A DNA stretch of 50,209 nt from Synechococcus sp. AG-683-C23 (GTDB lineage Bacteria; Cyanobacteriota; Cyanobacteriia; PCC-6307; Cyanobiaceae): assembly GCA_003208835.1 (NCBI GenBank), contig QCVD01000017.1:1-50209 (forward strand), given 5' to 3'. Below are positions 36,653-44,727 of the stretch, piece by piece (the first letter of the stretch is position 1; each line of letters starts with the position of its first letter). The position numbers were made by a program, and so were the translations under genes. The notes below the pieces were generated by a model. The model ran no database searches, was not told where the DNA came from, and saw nothing but the letters and a program-made list of their open reading frames with translations.

Positions 36653-37438
36653 ATGCCGGCAAGATCCCTCTCCAACGAAGACAGAAGAAGGCTTAGTGAA
36701 TTCTTTTTCGCGATTGATTGGTTTAAAAGTGATTCTGAATTATTTGATTTCTTCAAGAGTTTTCGGCTAACCACTGATGACATTGTCAGGCTTACGCATG
36801 ATTACAAATCCACGCCATTTGATCTCTCTAAATGGAAAACAGTCTTTTCAGACGCAAGTGATACTGTGGCGGCCAGGGCTCTATTAGAACTTTTTGATAC
36901 ATTCGAGTCTGATGAAGTCCCCAAGAAATTATTAGACACCTACAGAGAGTGCAAAGAGATACTCGGGAAGCATTGCACGGACTGGTCCCCAGACATAAGT
37001 GTTGCCGAAACTTACTTCGAACAGCAAAAAGAATTAGTGTTAAAGGACTGGAATACTGCCAATCTCGGCATCTGGGTCTCTCAGTACCGCTTTGGAGACG
37101 AACAGCTGGCAGACAAGCTCTTGGAGAAGTACCGACAAGGCTTAACCATCATGCTCATCCTCCAAGAGGACGGGTACAACCGCCAACTACAGGAAAGCCA
37201 TTGGAAACACATGCCATGCAGTGTTTGGTGGTACCCGAAGACAACAGAAGGCGGCATCAATCATCACAAGTTCTGCATTATTGATGGTCAAATTGTTTGG
37301 CATGGCAGTTTTAACTTCACATGGAGTGCGTCAAATCGAAACCAAGAAGAGTTCACAAGGGATGTAAATCCATCGAAGATCCGAGAATTTTCTGGAGCAT
37401 TCACACGTATTCGCAACACTCTTGAGATCGACGTTTAA
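36653..37438 (+). CDS. Phospholipase D-type nuclease with extra N-terminal domain
   Basis: 261 aa. The C-terminal part holds one HKD motif: H204, K206 and D211 in INHHKFCIID, with the GSFNFT motif following at 218. A single HKD implies a dimer, as in Nuc-type endonucleases. Residues 1-110 form a separate, mostly helical domain I do not recognise. Base composition is more AT-rich than its neighbours. It lies at the cargo end of the element beside attR, a place where satellites often carry anti-phage or fitness genes. A defence role is inferred only. It overlaps the convergent HNH gene by four bases. Confidence 0.8.
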   Translation: MPARSLSNEDRRRLSEFFFAIDWFKSDSELFDFFKSFRLTTDDIVRLTHDYKSTPFDLSKWKTVFSDASDTVAARALLELFDTFESDEVPKKLLDTYRECKEILGKHCTDWSPDISVAETYFEQQKELVLKDWNTANLGIWVSQYRFGDEQLADKLLEKYRQGLTIMLILQEDGYNRQLQESHWKHMPCSVWWYPKTTEGGINHHKFCIIDGQIVWHGSFNFTWSASNRNQEEFTRDVNPSKIREFSGAFTRIRNTLEIDV

Positions 37439-38379
37439 TCACCCTGAAGCTTGCGCTTCACATCTTCCTGCTGGCACCACTCAGCGATCTTGAGCCACTC
37501 CTCAGGGGTGCCATCACTTTTAAAGCGATTGGCTCTCCAGCTGATGATTTGTACGTTGCCTTTGACGTAGCCAAGCGAGGGAATGAACTTGTCGAGGCTC
37601 GGTGAGTTGTCACTGCGTTCACCAGTGCCATCTGGAGCCTGCTTAATCGGTATTCCCAGCACTGGACAGACATCTGGAACACCCATCTCTTTGAGATCAA
37701 GAGGCGTCAGATCAAAGGGAAGGCCCTGCTTTTTTGCACGCTGCTTTGCGGAGTTCCAAAGGGTGTACTCAAGCTCTTCTTGTCGCCCATCAACCTGAGG
37801 ACGAGACATGCCGTGTTTGACACTTCGATTGCAGCCGCAGCTGCAAGTGGTGTTCGGATTTTCAGCAAGACGATCCCTTCGCTGAATCCAATGCCCCATT
37901 GGCAAGCGATAAGGCTGTCCCTTGGAATATTTGCCGCAGGCGTGGCATAGGCATGCGATCCACCAGCGGTCTCTGTAAGTCCGTTCCTTCTTGGACCAGC
38001 CAAGCTTCTCTCCCTTGTTTTCAGGGAAACCAATGACCTCCAGATCACCTAAGCGATCACCGACCTGACAAGGCATCAGATGAATGGGGTTGTCATTGCA
38101 GTGAAGACGCCACAGAGGACTGCCTTCACCGTTGTCGATTGCTTCCTGCTTCTTAGCCCAGCCCTTGATCACAGTCGCCGTGACAGCTTTCTCATTCCCG
38201 CATGAGCAACGAGCTAGCCATTGAGGGATGGTTTGGCCTTCTGCCGCCTTTTTGCCGTACTGAAGCCGGCGATCAAGAAGCTCAACAATGGTCCATTCGC
38301 CAAAAGTCTTCCCTGCCCAATCAGTAGCTCTCTTGTTCGGGCTGCCTTTTGGACGTCCCAAGCGAACGGCTTGAACCAC
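37435..38379 (-). CDS. HNH-type endonuclease-like protein with zinc motifs
   Basis: 314 aa. The N-terminus is basic (GRPKGSPNKRATD); three Cys clusters (ARCSCGN, CLCHACGK, CSCGCN) suggest zinc-binding ribbons. The C-terminal part has VCPVLGIPI followed by SPSLDKFIPSLGYVKGNV and IISWRANRFKSDGT, the pattern of phage HNH nucleases common in marine viruses. Either a homing-type nuclease or a recombination or packaging helper is possible. It is transcribed towards the PLD gene and ends with a four-base overlap. Its start is about 120 bases from attR. Confidence 0.7.
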   Translation of the reverse strand: MVQAVRLGRPKGSPNKRATDWAGKTFGEWTIVELLDRRLQYGKKAAEGQTIPQWLARCSCGNEKAVTATVIKGWAKKQEAIDNGEGSPLWRLHCNDNPIHLMPCQVGDRLGDLEVIGFPENKGEKLGWSKKERTYRDRWWIACLCHACGKYSKGQPYRLPMGHWIQRRDRLAENPNTTCSCGCNRSVKHGMSRPQVDGRQEELEYTLWNSAKQRAKKQGLPFDLTPLDLKEMGVPDVCPVLGIPIKQAPDGTGERSDNSPSLDKFIPSLGYVKGNVQIISWRANRFKSDGTPEEWLKIAEWCQQEDVKRKLQGD

Positions 38380-38442
38380 TGCCTTTAAGGATGCCAGGGA
38401 AACAGATACCTAGGACTGCCCTAAGCAAATAGTCGGTCAATT

Positions 38443-38451
38443 TTGCGTGCA
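38443..38451 (+). repeat. Sixth TTGCGTGCA copy at the right end
   Basis: Single exact copy of the nonamer found five times next to the integrase, in the same orientation and 46 bases before attR. In the excised circle it would lie on the opposite side of the crossover from the other five, as expected for the second arm of an attP site. Confidence 0.7.
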
Positions 38452-38496
38452 GACGCCCGAAAATCCCCAACACCCTTTGCCCTGACTGACCTGATC

Positions 38497-38544
38497 ACTG
38501 CCTTCTAAGCAGTCGGTCGTGTGTTCGAATCACACAGGGGGCGT
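38497..38544 (+). repeat. attR: second copy of the 48-bp repeat
   Basis: Exact copy of 28478-28525. It contains the 3' half of tRNA-Arg (anticodon stem to discriminator) without the 5' half, so it is a displaced remnant of the original gene and not a tRNA. Confidence 0.95.
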
Positions 38545-38711
38545 CCAACACACCCAATCACAAAAAGCGTTCTGGGGAACAGCCCGTGACGTTGATTTCC
38601 CTTGGCCTAGCACTTTGCCCATAAAAAAAGCATCAGTCAGTAATTGGTGACTTGAGCTTTATATCCAATGTGCACTGGCTAAGAACAGATTGACCTTATT
38701 TTTACCCAGCC

Positions 38712-39029
38712 ATGCAGATGTATCTCGCGGACTGCATCTTTCCAGATATTGAGGGACAACTCGCTGCCTACAAGAGTTTTTGTGAGTTATGGGATTCAGG
38801 CGAGATGACAAAGGCCGATAACTTCCCTGGCTTTGAAATGCTGTTTCGCGTCCATGCACCAGGAGCTGGTCGTGTGACGTGTTTGTTTAAAGCCGAAAGT
38901 GATGCGCAGATCTTTGAACACTTCGCTCCCTGGCGCGCTCAATACGGCATTGAAATCGACTTCACCCCCGTTATCGGTTGCCAAGACGTTGTGGACCATC
39001 ACAAAAAACTGTTTGCAAAAATGGCCTAA
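38712..39029 (+). CDS. DUF3303-like protein
   Basis: 105 aa from ATG 38712 (ATG 38718 also possible). It has an alternating beta/alpha pattern with VTCLFKAESDAQIFEHFAPW and EIDFTPVIG, reminiscent of the small DUF3303 family found in marine picocyanobacteria. Function unknown. It is the first gene after the element, 167 bases from attR. Confidence 0.7.
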   Translation: MQMYLADCIFPDIEGQLAAYKSFCELWDSGEMTKADNFPGFEMLFRVHAPGAGRVTCLFKAESDAQIFEHFAPWRAQYGIEIDFTPVIGCQDVVDHHKKLFAKMA

Positions 39030-39142
39030 GGGCCTCAGCAGTGCAACCGGCAAACACCACCGCCCCATCTCCTGGATCATCCCGGTTGCATCGACTCGCT
39101 TCAACACGAACTGTTATGGGAGCAAGCCTCTCCAACAGCTGA

Positions 39143-39307
39143 TCAGACAGGGATCTCTGCTTCGATATCCCAACCTTCCTCGAGTAGTTCATTAGCAACC
39201 TGCGTTGCGTCTTGAGAGGCAACATCCACAAGGAGAAACTCCTCTTGTTGGTTGCAATAAATCCTGGTTAGTCCGATCACGGCGGGGGCTCCCAGGCGTC
39301 GATACAA
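39143..39307 (-). CDS. Small protein of 54 aa, unknown
   Basis: TTG 39307 opens 54 codons to TGA 39143. The peptide begins basic (MYRRLGAPAVIGLTRIYC) and has a well-formed alternating segment (EFLLVDVASQDATQVANELL, then EEGWDIEAEIPV) like a small alpha/beta fold. It is not visible above common length cut-offs. A shorter start at GTG 39280 is possible. No function recognised. Confidence 0.5.
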   Translation of the reverse strand: MYRRLGAPAVIGLTRIYCNQQEEFLLVDVASQDATQVANELLEEGWDIEAEIPV

Positions 39308-39373
39308 TTAGTTTGGCACTCGCTCAAACTCAGGGCAAACACCACTACAACATCGCAGAGGTGGCCCTCCGCA

Positions 39374-39640
39374 ATGAGAAAGCAAACAATGGAGTCAGAT
39401 CAAAACAGACCCATGTCCAAAGCCCGCGATCTGATTAACGCCCATCTTTACCAAGTCTTGGCGACTTTCTCGGTGGTCTATGGAGCGATTCAAATTGCTC
39501 CGATTGCCAACCAAGCAAGGCACTGCAACACTTGCATTAAGGGAGTGATCGCAAGCTTTGAGAAAAAAGGAGATAAGTACACCCACCATCACGTTGGGTA
39601 CCAAAATTTTTTACCGGAAGCGATCTGCAAGGGATATTAA
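39374..39640 (+). CDS. Hypothetical protein with one hydrophobic segment
   Basis: Up to 88 aa. Starts at 39374, 39389 or 39413 are all possible; the last gives MSKARDLINAHLYQ. A hydrophobic stretch (VLATFSVVYGAIQIAPIA) is followed by a CNTC pair and a basic, His-containing tail. It may be membrane-associated. I do not recognise the family. The next 170 bases are AT-rich with no ORF. Confidence 0.5.
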   Translation: MRKQTMESDQNRPMSKARDLINAHLYQVLATFSVVYGAIQIAPIANQARHCNTCIKGVIASFEKKGDKYTHHHVGYQNFLPEAICKGY

Positions 39641-39812
39641 AATATATCCATTTAATTATTTAAATTATATTCAACAAAATCAAAATTCATACAGGTAACT
39701 ACTTAATTGATATGAACCAGATAGTTGCGCCGCAATAGGCTCACCAACAATTTAGAAGTCTTATTTAGAATTAGCAATGCAAGAATATTGATAACCACTG
39801 CCATAAAATAAA

Positions 39813-39908
39813 CTAGTGCTGTGGCGAACGGTTAATTTTGTAAATATTCAAAGCGAAACATGCAGTACTAAAACTGACGAGGAGAACGAGAAGGTCTTGG
39901 GTAGTCAT
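39813..39908 (-). CDS. Tiny membrane peptide of 31 aa
   Basis: ATG 39908 to TAG 39813. One hydrophobic helix (LLVLLVSFSTACFALNIY) with a basic end (KINRSPQH). It lies 35 bases downstream of another tiny membrane peptide on the same strand, so the two may be co-transcribed. Size and shape are like small photosynthetic or stress-related membrane subunits, but no known family is matched. Confidence 0.45.
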   Translation of the reverse strand: MTTQDLLVLLVSFSTACFALNIYKINRSPQH

Positions 39909-39943
39909 TGTTTTGGGTAATTAAGATGAGTGGAAGAAGCTCT

Positions 39944-40066
39944 TCAGCCTTGTGATTTTTTGACTACAGGAAGGTCTGTCGGCTGTGCAAGCACGAAAAC
40001 GACAGCGGCAGTCAGAACCGAGGTGATTGCGATGAGGGCGAAGATCGCGCCTGAATAATCAGTCAT
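39944..40066 (-). CDS. Tiny membrane peptide of 40 aa
   Basis: ATG 40066 to TGA 39944. Short polar start (MTDYSGAIFA), one hydrophobic helix (LIAITSVLTAAVVFVLA) and a polar tail (QPTDLPVVKKSQG). The layout is that of a single-span small membrane protein with a cytosolic Lys-rich end. It precedes the 31-aa peptide. No function recognised. Confidence 0.5.
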   Translation of the reverse strand: MTDYSGAIFALIAITSVLTAAVVFVLAQPTDLPVVKKSQG

Positions 40067-40147
40067 GAAAACCGCTTGTGAACTTATGCAACAGACTATA
40101 GAGCATTTGTTACGGGTTGTAACCGCCTCTCAGTTTTTAGCCGTCAT

Positions 40148-40564
40148 GTGAGGGAAGACCCAGCTAGCGCGGCTCAACCGCAGTCCTGCAAAACGATTTG
40201 GTGCCCAAGATTGGCATCGATCGTACCGATCACCATTGATGAATCATCCAAAGGAAGGATGCTCTGGCCGCATCACAACTCCCAGAGGAGGCATACATCC
40301 ATCCTGATTTGCAAATCGTGTGCATTGATTCAAGCTTGCGAAGAATTTCTGCCGGATGTCAGGTGTCATCACTTTTTCGGCATTCAATATCGAAGGCATG
40401 ATTCCGCCCTCGAACCTGGGCAAACGCGTGTTGGCATAACCCCAACGAATCTCATGCCCCCGAGAAGCTCGGGGTTCCGCACAACAAATAATTTCACAAC
40501 AAATACATCAATCAATCCGTGCAAATCGCCATCCAATGCGATTCCGACTGCAAAAGATTTTTAA
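40148..40564 (+). CDS. Doubtful ORF of 138 aa, perhaps a decayed gene
   Basis: The frame is open from 40148 to 40564. The middle part has ILICKSCALIQACEEFLP and CHHFFGIQYRRHD, where spaced Cys and His could bind a metal cofactor. The ends are low in complexity and look non-coding. If real it is a small Cys-rich protein of unknown family. The following 246 bases hold a short GGCA tandem repeat near 40655 and no other gene. Confidence 0.3.
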   Translation: MREDPASAAQPQSCKTIWCPRLASIVPITIDESSKGRMLWPHHNSQRRHTSILICKSCALIQACEEFLPDVRCHHFFGIQYRRHDSALEPGQTRVGITPTNLMPPRSSGFRTTNNFTTNTSINPCKSPSNAIPTAKDF

Positions 40565-40810
40565 ATATTTTTATTTAGTCGGATCAAGTCACACGTTAAC
40601 TTGTAGTTACAACCTGGGGTCTAAGAATGAATTCGACTTAGCCCACCTTCGAGGCAGGCAGGCAGGCATGAGAGGAAGATCTTTGCTCACTCCCCTGGGT
40701 CAGACCCGTATCTAGGCTCTGTATTTTGGCCGTGGCTGACAGCTCATGAGTTTATACGGATGCAAAAAGATTCACGATTAAGCAAAATGCAATTAGATGT
40801 ATAGATCGCA

Positions 40811-40981
40811 ATGAAGTCACTTGCACTCAAAACATCTGCCTTGCTGGAGATCTTTTTAATTCAAGCATTGCTTTATTTAGTTTTACTACCACTTAAATTG
40901 ATATACCGTGCGCCTCAGCCCAGCTGGAACTCATGGTTTATAAATCAAAAGCTTTGCCAACTTGATCGTCAATACTGCTGA
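40811..40981 (+). CDS. Small membrane protein of 56 aa
   Basis: ATG 40811 to TGA 40981. One long hydrophobic helix (LEIFLIQALLYLVLLPLKLI) is followed by a polar tail with Trp, Arg and two Cys. It fits the run of small membrane ORFs in this accessory zone. Family unknown. Confidence 0.45.
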   Translation: MKSLALKTSALLEIFLIQALLYLVLLPLKLIYRAPQPSWNSWFINQKLCQLDRQYC

Positions 40982-41178
40982 AACTCACCTCACGGTCAGG
41001 TCGCTATTCCCATCACACAAAAAAAATCTATCCATATGACTGCCTCAGCCCTACAAACAGCGCTCACGATCACTCATCTGAGCTCCTTAAACACCTCATT
41101 GCTGAAGAGATCTGCTTTCAGATTCAAAACATCGCCGACGGGGTTCCAACGGGAAGGCTGGCCAATGCCATTGGTTAA
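40978..41178 (+). pseudogene. ORF fragment without a start codon
   Basis: A frame of 67 codons ending TAA 41176-41178 has a coding-like end: HSSELLKHLIAEEICFQIQN, then VPTGRLANAIG. No ATG, GTG or TTG precedes this part in frame. It is probably a remnant of a longer gene, cut off at its 5' end. A different frame in the same stretch (41036-41218) starts with ATG but reads as non-protein-like. Confidence 0.35.
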
Positions 41179-41403
41179 GCGGTTCATGCACGTCGCTGTT
41201 GAGGACTTGACCGATTAGGCGCCCATTGGCAGCAAAAGACACATCTCAGTTCAAAAACGATTGGGGTAGGTGCGGGTCTTTTGATTGGTTACAGCCTCGG
41301 ACGGAACAATCCCGAGTAATCACATTTCGGAGCTTCGCTGCCCAACCGATTTTTTGCAGCAGTGATCACAGCGACCCTCAAAGAAAAGTGCGACATTGAA
41401 TTA

Positions 41404-41556
41404 ATGAGTCCAATTTTTCGCTGCCTGGGTTGCGGCCAATACATCGAGAGATCGTTAGCAACCTACAAAAAACACATGGGCAAATTTTTTGCTCAACCTG
41501 CAATGATCGAAAGCAGCTTGATGCTGCTACCGGTTCAAAAAAGACGTAGTACTTGA
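41404..41556 (+). CDS. Small protein with Cys/His motif
   Basis: 50 aa from ATG 41404 (GTG 41362 also open). The motif FRCLGCGQYIERSLATYKKH could form a small zinc site. The C-terminus is hydrophobic-to-basic. No family recognised and no clear ribosome-binding site, so confidence is low. Confidence 0.35.
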   Translation: MSPIFRCLGCGQYIERSLATYKKHMGKFFAQPAMIESSLMLLPVQKRRST

Positions 41557-41640
41557 TCAGCCATGACTCAACCCGATAACTGGCGATGCTTATCCAACAT
41601 CAAGAGGAACGCATCCATCACAAAGGATCCAATTTTTGAC

Positions 41641-41850
41641 TCAGCACATCAAGAGCCAAACAAGAAGGCCCCCAACCCCGACACCTTTAAAGAACTGAGC
41701 CCAAGTCAAGCCATAGGTGTCAAGCTGAAGAGTTCTCATCATCAGATTCAAAACCTCTTTGTGCTTACGGACGAAAAGCGAACTATCAGCTGTATTGAGC
41801 TGTTGAATCTGCTTGAGTTTGATCTCACCGAGCTTTGCCAATTTCCTCAT
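41641..41850 (-). CDS. Small protein with a C-terminal membrane helix
   Basis: 69 aa from ATG 41850. A basic helical N-terminal part (MRKLAKLGEIKLKQIQQL) leads to a C-terminal hydrophobic anchor (FFKGVGVGGLLVWLLMC). This reading looks more protein-like than the overlapping forward frame of 114 codons at 41563-41907. Family unknown. The 230 bases that follow before the DUF1651 gene hold nothing I can name. Confidence 0.45.
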   Translation of the reverse strand: MRKLAKLGEIKLKQIQQLNTADSSLFVRKHKEVLNLMMRTLQLDTYGLTWAQFFKGVGVGGLLVWLLMC

Positions 41851-42138
41851 TCCGACTCAGTAACTATAGCTCTCATCAAATCAACTGGCCGATTAATAAG
41901 GTCCTGAGCATAATGCAAGGAATCAGACAGCAGACAATTTGAGTTGAGGCAAGGCAAGAGATCACTCAAGCTGTTGACCTCAGAGTCTTAAACAAACAGC
42001 TCAACAATCGAGAGAGCTTCAAATATATCAATACCAGCTCAAATCAGGACAATCATCCTTAACAACTTACGCATAAAATAAAAATTAAAAATGAACCTCA
42101 AAATAAATGATGTAAATCCTGCCTATTGAACAAGCCAC

Positions 42139-42387
42139 TTAGGGCTCAGCATCGCTCCCCCAAACCGGTGGAGTCGGCGCCCATCCCTTGCGAACAAGCT
42201 CCAGCCAAAGCTTTCTTGCTTCTGCATCCCGCAGATATCGACGCGACTTCAGCAACGCGGGCTCACCATTTGGCATCCCCCGGCCTTGGTCAACAAAAAC
42301 ACGAGGGTCTTGCGCCCAAGACCTGTCATCACGGTGGAAGCGATACGTCCAATACCGCTTGCTATCCGTCAACCAGCCTTCCCCCAT
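42139..42387 (-). CDS. DUF1651 protein
   Basis: 82 aa from ATG 42387 (MGEGWLTDSKRYWTYRF). The C-terminal signature, an RRYLRDAEARKLWLELVRKGW stretch followed by a PPVWG end, is that of DUF1651, a family with many paralogues in marine Synechococcus and Prochlorococcus and no known function. The frame extends to 42633, but the upstream part lacks family features. Confidence 0.8.
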   Translation of the reverse strand: MGEGWLTDSKRYWTYRFHRDDRSWAQDPRVFVDQGRGMPNGEPALLKSRRYLRDAEARKLWLELVRKGWAPTPPVWGSDAEP

Positions 42388-42507
42388 ACTCCAAGTTGCA
42401 AGTACACTTGTACTAACAGCTTGCTCGGGTCTTGTCAAGCGCCCATAAAGCCAACACTTAATCTTGTGGAGCATGGCTCCAATGAGGCGCAGGCAATGGC
42501 TCTGTAA

Positions 42508-42720
42508 TTCCACTCCGCCGATTTTGTTCCTGAGGATGGAGTCACCTATTGCATTAAGCGTGACTCTCTTGATCAAGACTTCACGATCTATGAGAGACGA
42601 AACGATCAATGTATTGATAGCGGCCTTGATCAAGCCATCAAAGACCTGGACTTCGCCGAATTCAAACGGCTTGGACTATTAATTAAAACGATCATGGACA
42701 TTGATCAGTGGATCACCTAA
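42508..42720 (+). pseudogene. Coding-like frame lacking a start, behind an in-frame stop
   Basis: Seventy codons with strongly protein-like content (DFVPEDGVTYCIKRD, then DSGLDQAIKDLDFAEFKRL) end at TAA 42718-42720. No usable start codon lies before the conserved-looking part; the frame continues upstream across TAA 42505-42507 with further plausible codons (VEHGSNEAQAMAL). I infer a gene broken by one nonsense change. A non-standard start is the alternative. Confidence 0.45.
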
Positions 42721-42868
42721 TTCAACGTAGCCACGATAACGATTAGGAGTCGCCACGAAAGCTTCAGGCGCCAGAACAGAAGCTGAAGCCGAGAAACTTG
42801 TCGTACGCTTCCTATCAATTGCGCTTCAACAAATCAGTTAGAGTGATAGTCAATATCAATACAACACA

Positions 42869-43453
42869 TCAGTAGCCAGAAAAAGGGCTTGATGAATGGT
42901 GAACAACAACTCGCAAGATGCCATCATCTTCGCACACATATCCAAAGGTTTTATCCACTTTGCTTCTCGTTCCATCAGCAGCCTCAATATGAACCCACCC
43001 CATAGCGTTCGCTGTGTTGCCAAAGATTTGGATCACAGCGATCTCTGGTCGACAGATCACCCAAGGGCTACGCTTGGGACCAAGGGTTCCAAGCGCGAAG
43101 CCAAGATCGTCAAAGGCTGCGTTATCTCCGACGAAATATGAAACTGCTCCCGCACGGGTTTCACGGAAGGTTGTTTCACCCTTAGCCCAAGTTGGCTTGA
43201 AAGCGACTGGACCATATTGATAGCCATACGCCCCATCAATCACCTGACCAGCAAGAGGCTTGGACTGGTCCAGCCCACCCTTCGCATGGGCCCGACCGAT
43301 CGCAACAAGAGCGTCACACTAGGCCTCTTGAGCCGCTTCCACTTCGCCAAGCTTGATGGTTTCAACCATCGCAGCTGGCTGTGCCAAAGCGCCCAGAGCA
43401 GTAAGCGTTAGAGCCGTTACGGAAAGAGAAGTAGTAGCCAATACTCGAAGCAT
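42869..43453 (-). pseudogene. Secreted NTF2-like protein interrupted by one in-frame TAG
   Basis: ATG 43453 opens a signal peptide (MLRVLATTSLSVTALTLTAL, then GALAQPA). At codon 45 a TAG (43321-43319) interrupts, after which the same frame runs on without fault for about 150 codons with AYGYQYGPVAFKPTWAKG, TRAGAVSYFVGD and the end VVVHHSSSPFSGY. This is the SnoaL/NTF2-like secreted family often misnamed phosphoribosyl-AMP cyclohydrolase. A single point change (for example CAG to TAG) explains the break. Either it is a very young pseudogene or the stop is read through. Confidence 0.75.
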
Positions 43454-43654
43454 GACAAGGGTTTCAACGAATAAAGGCTTCATAGCAATACCAATCCGAA
43501 CTGTCAGAAAGCCAAGAAGTGAGGCTCATCCAGCATTGAATCCAATCAATTCAGCCAAAGGACTACGCCCAAAGCTCAACTCAGCCATTGAGGAGAAATC
43601 AGAGCAGTGCCGGGAATCATCGCTAACGTACAAAATATCGTCAACAAGCTATAG

Positions 43655-43747
43655 ATGAACGGAAAAATACTTGTGGGTGGCATTGTCATCTTTTTTCTTT
43701 TATTCTTCATTTACGAGAGCTGGCTCATGAGAGGTCTGCCCCACTAA
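43655..43747 (+). CDS. Tiny membrane peptide of 30 aa
   Basis: ATG 43655 to TAA 43747. It is nearly all one hydrophobic helix (ILVGGIVIFFLLFFIYESW) with a short polar end (LMRGLPH). It belongs to the run of single-span mini-proteins in this zone. No clear ribosome-binding site. Confidence 0.45.
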   Translation: MNGKILVGGIVIFFLLFFIYESWLMRGLPH

Positions 43748-43833
43748 TCGCTATTATGGACTAGTTTTTAATTCCATCAAACTTTCAAACCAAAACCACC
43801 TCGACTAGAAACAACCAAAATCCATCAATTTTA

Positions 43834-44010
43834 ATGGATACAAATCAAACACCAGAACAACAAACTCGAAACAACAACAACATCTCCGGCAACTCATTGA
43901 CGAGATTCCTTGATCGAATCAGACGACGCATCGCCTTTGTTCCGGCTGTTGATGACACCGTAAAATCACTGAAGGATGTGGGAATTGAATTGAAAGACAA
44001 TCACACTTAA
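43834..44010 (+). CDS. Small polar protein of 58 aa
   Basis: ATG 43834 to TAA 44010. An Asn- and Gln-rich start is followed by a basic helix (LTRFLDRIRRRIAFVPAV) and an acidic-basic tail (DDTVKSLKDVGIELKDNHT). The charge pattern is coding-like. Family unknown. The 255 bases after it hold no supported gene. Confidence 0.4.
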   Translation: MDTNQTPEQQTRNNNNISGNSLTRFLDRIRRRIAFVPAVDDTVKSLKDVGIELKDNHT

Positions 44011-44265
44011 AGATGTTGCACCGTCACAAGCTGTTTTTTTTAGTGGCCGTCGAAGAAGACGTGAGCCATAAAATTGATAAAAGAAGCCGCCTCCTCGATC
44101 AGACCAGACAGACGCCAATTTTATTATCGGAAATCAAAAGCAATTGCGACTCGTTCAGTTATCATCGATTGCGTAGACATACATCTGAATATAAAGGAAT
44201 CTCCTATCAATGAATAGTCAACGCATGCATTGATCTCATGAAGGTCTGATAGAGAAGAAATGCAA

Positions 44266-44577
44266 TTAACTGCATAAACATCTTAGAAAATCTGGAGTTT
44301 TTGACTTCTCATCCGTTATTTCTGCGATCATAACTTTCATCTTGCTGATAACACGAACTTCAATCTTGGTAACGACGCTATAGACCTTCCATAGACCCAC
44401 TTGATTCTCTGATCTGGCGTAAGTAACTTGCCAAGCATCACCAACGGGTGTAACACTAATTTGTGTCCATAAAACTTTATTACTATCCCCAGGGAAAAGA
44501 AAGTACTTAACGGATCCATCTTCCTTTTTTTCTTTATCAAAGCCAAGATCCTTCAATTGATGGTCTAGGTCCTGCAT
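44266..44577 (-). CDS. Hypothetical protein of 103 aa
   Basis: From ATG 44577. Mixed alpha/beta pattern with a Lys-rich start (DLGFDKEKKEDGSVKYFLF) and strands such as WTQISVTPVGDAWQVTYA. No membrane segment. Codon content is AT-rich compared with core genes. Family not recognised. Confidence 0.55.
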   Translation of the reverse strand: MQDLDHQLKDLGFDKEKKEDGSVKYFLFPGDSNKVLWTQISVTPVGDAWQVTYARSENQVGLWKVYSVVTKIEVRVISKMKVMIAEITDEKSKTPDFLRCLCS

Positions 44578-44727
44578 AGCGACGAATCGACTTAAATCAC
44601 TCTGGCGATGGACGCATCATCCGCATGCGATTAATGCCAAATCAAACAATTTGCTCTATTGGCCATGCCCAAGCCTGCGTCGCCAAGCACGTTCAACCCG
44701 TGAGTTTCTTAGAGAGGGAACTCAGCC

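Larger units (their letters stand above)
28478..38544 (+). mobile_element. tRNA-integrated phage-satellite-like element (about 10.0 kb)
   Basis: The element is bounded by perfect 48-bp direct repeats of the tRNA-Arg 3' half, giving a 10,019-bp unit. Gene order: integrase, excisionase-like HTH, two small proteins, primase-helicase, winged-helix regulator, two mini-ORFs, a reverse-strand catalytic-only recombinase, a three-gene overlapping cassette ending in a TerS-like protein, a PLD nuclease, and a reverse-strand HNH nuclease. No large terminase, portal, capsid, tail or conjugation gene is present. Size, site choice, replication module and lone small terminase match the known plan of phage satellites (PICI) and of the tycheposons of marine picocyanobacteria. 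Mobility itself is inferred. Confidence 0.9.

Noticed and set aside
38497-38544. Possible second tRNA gene
   Set aside because: Only the 3' half is present; it is the attR remnant with no 5' acceptor or D arm.
40652-40666. GGCA tandem repeat as a possible CRISPR or regulatory array
   Set aside because: Only a few four-base units; no spaced repeats anywhere in the window resemble a CRISPR array.
41563-41907. Forward ORF of 114 codons
   Set aside because: The overlapping reverse frame at 41641-41850 has a clearer start, basic helix and membrane anchor; the forward product is polar with no motif. Not certain.
44013-44213. Forward ORF of 66 codons
   Set aside because: Composition is not protein-like and there is no ribosome-binding site or neighbour support.
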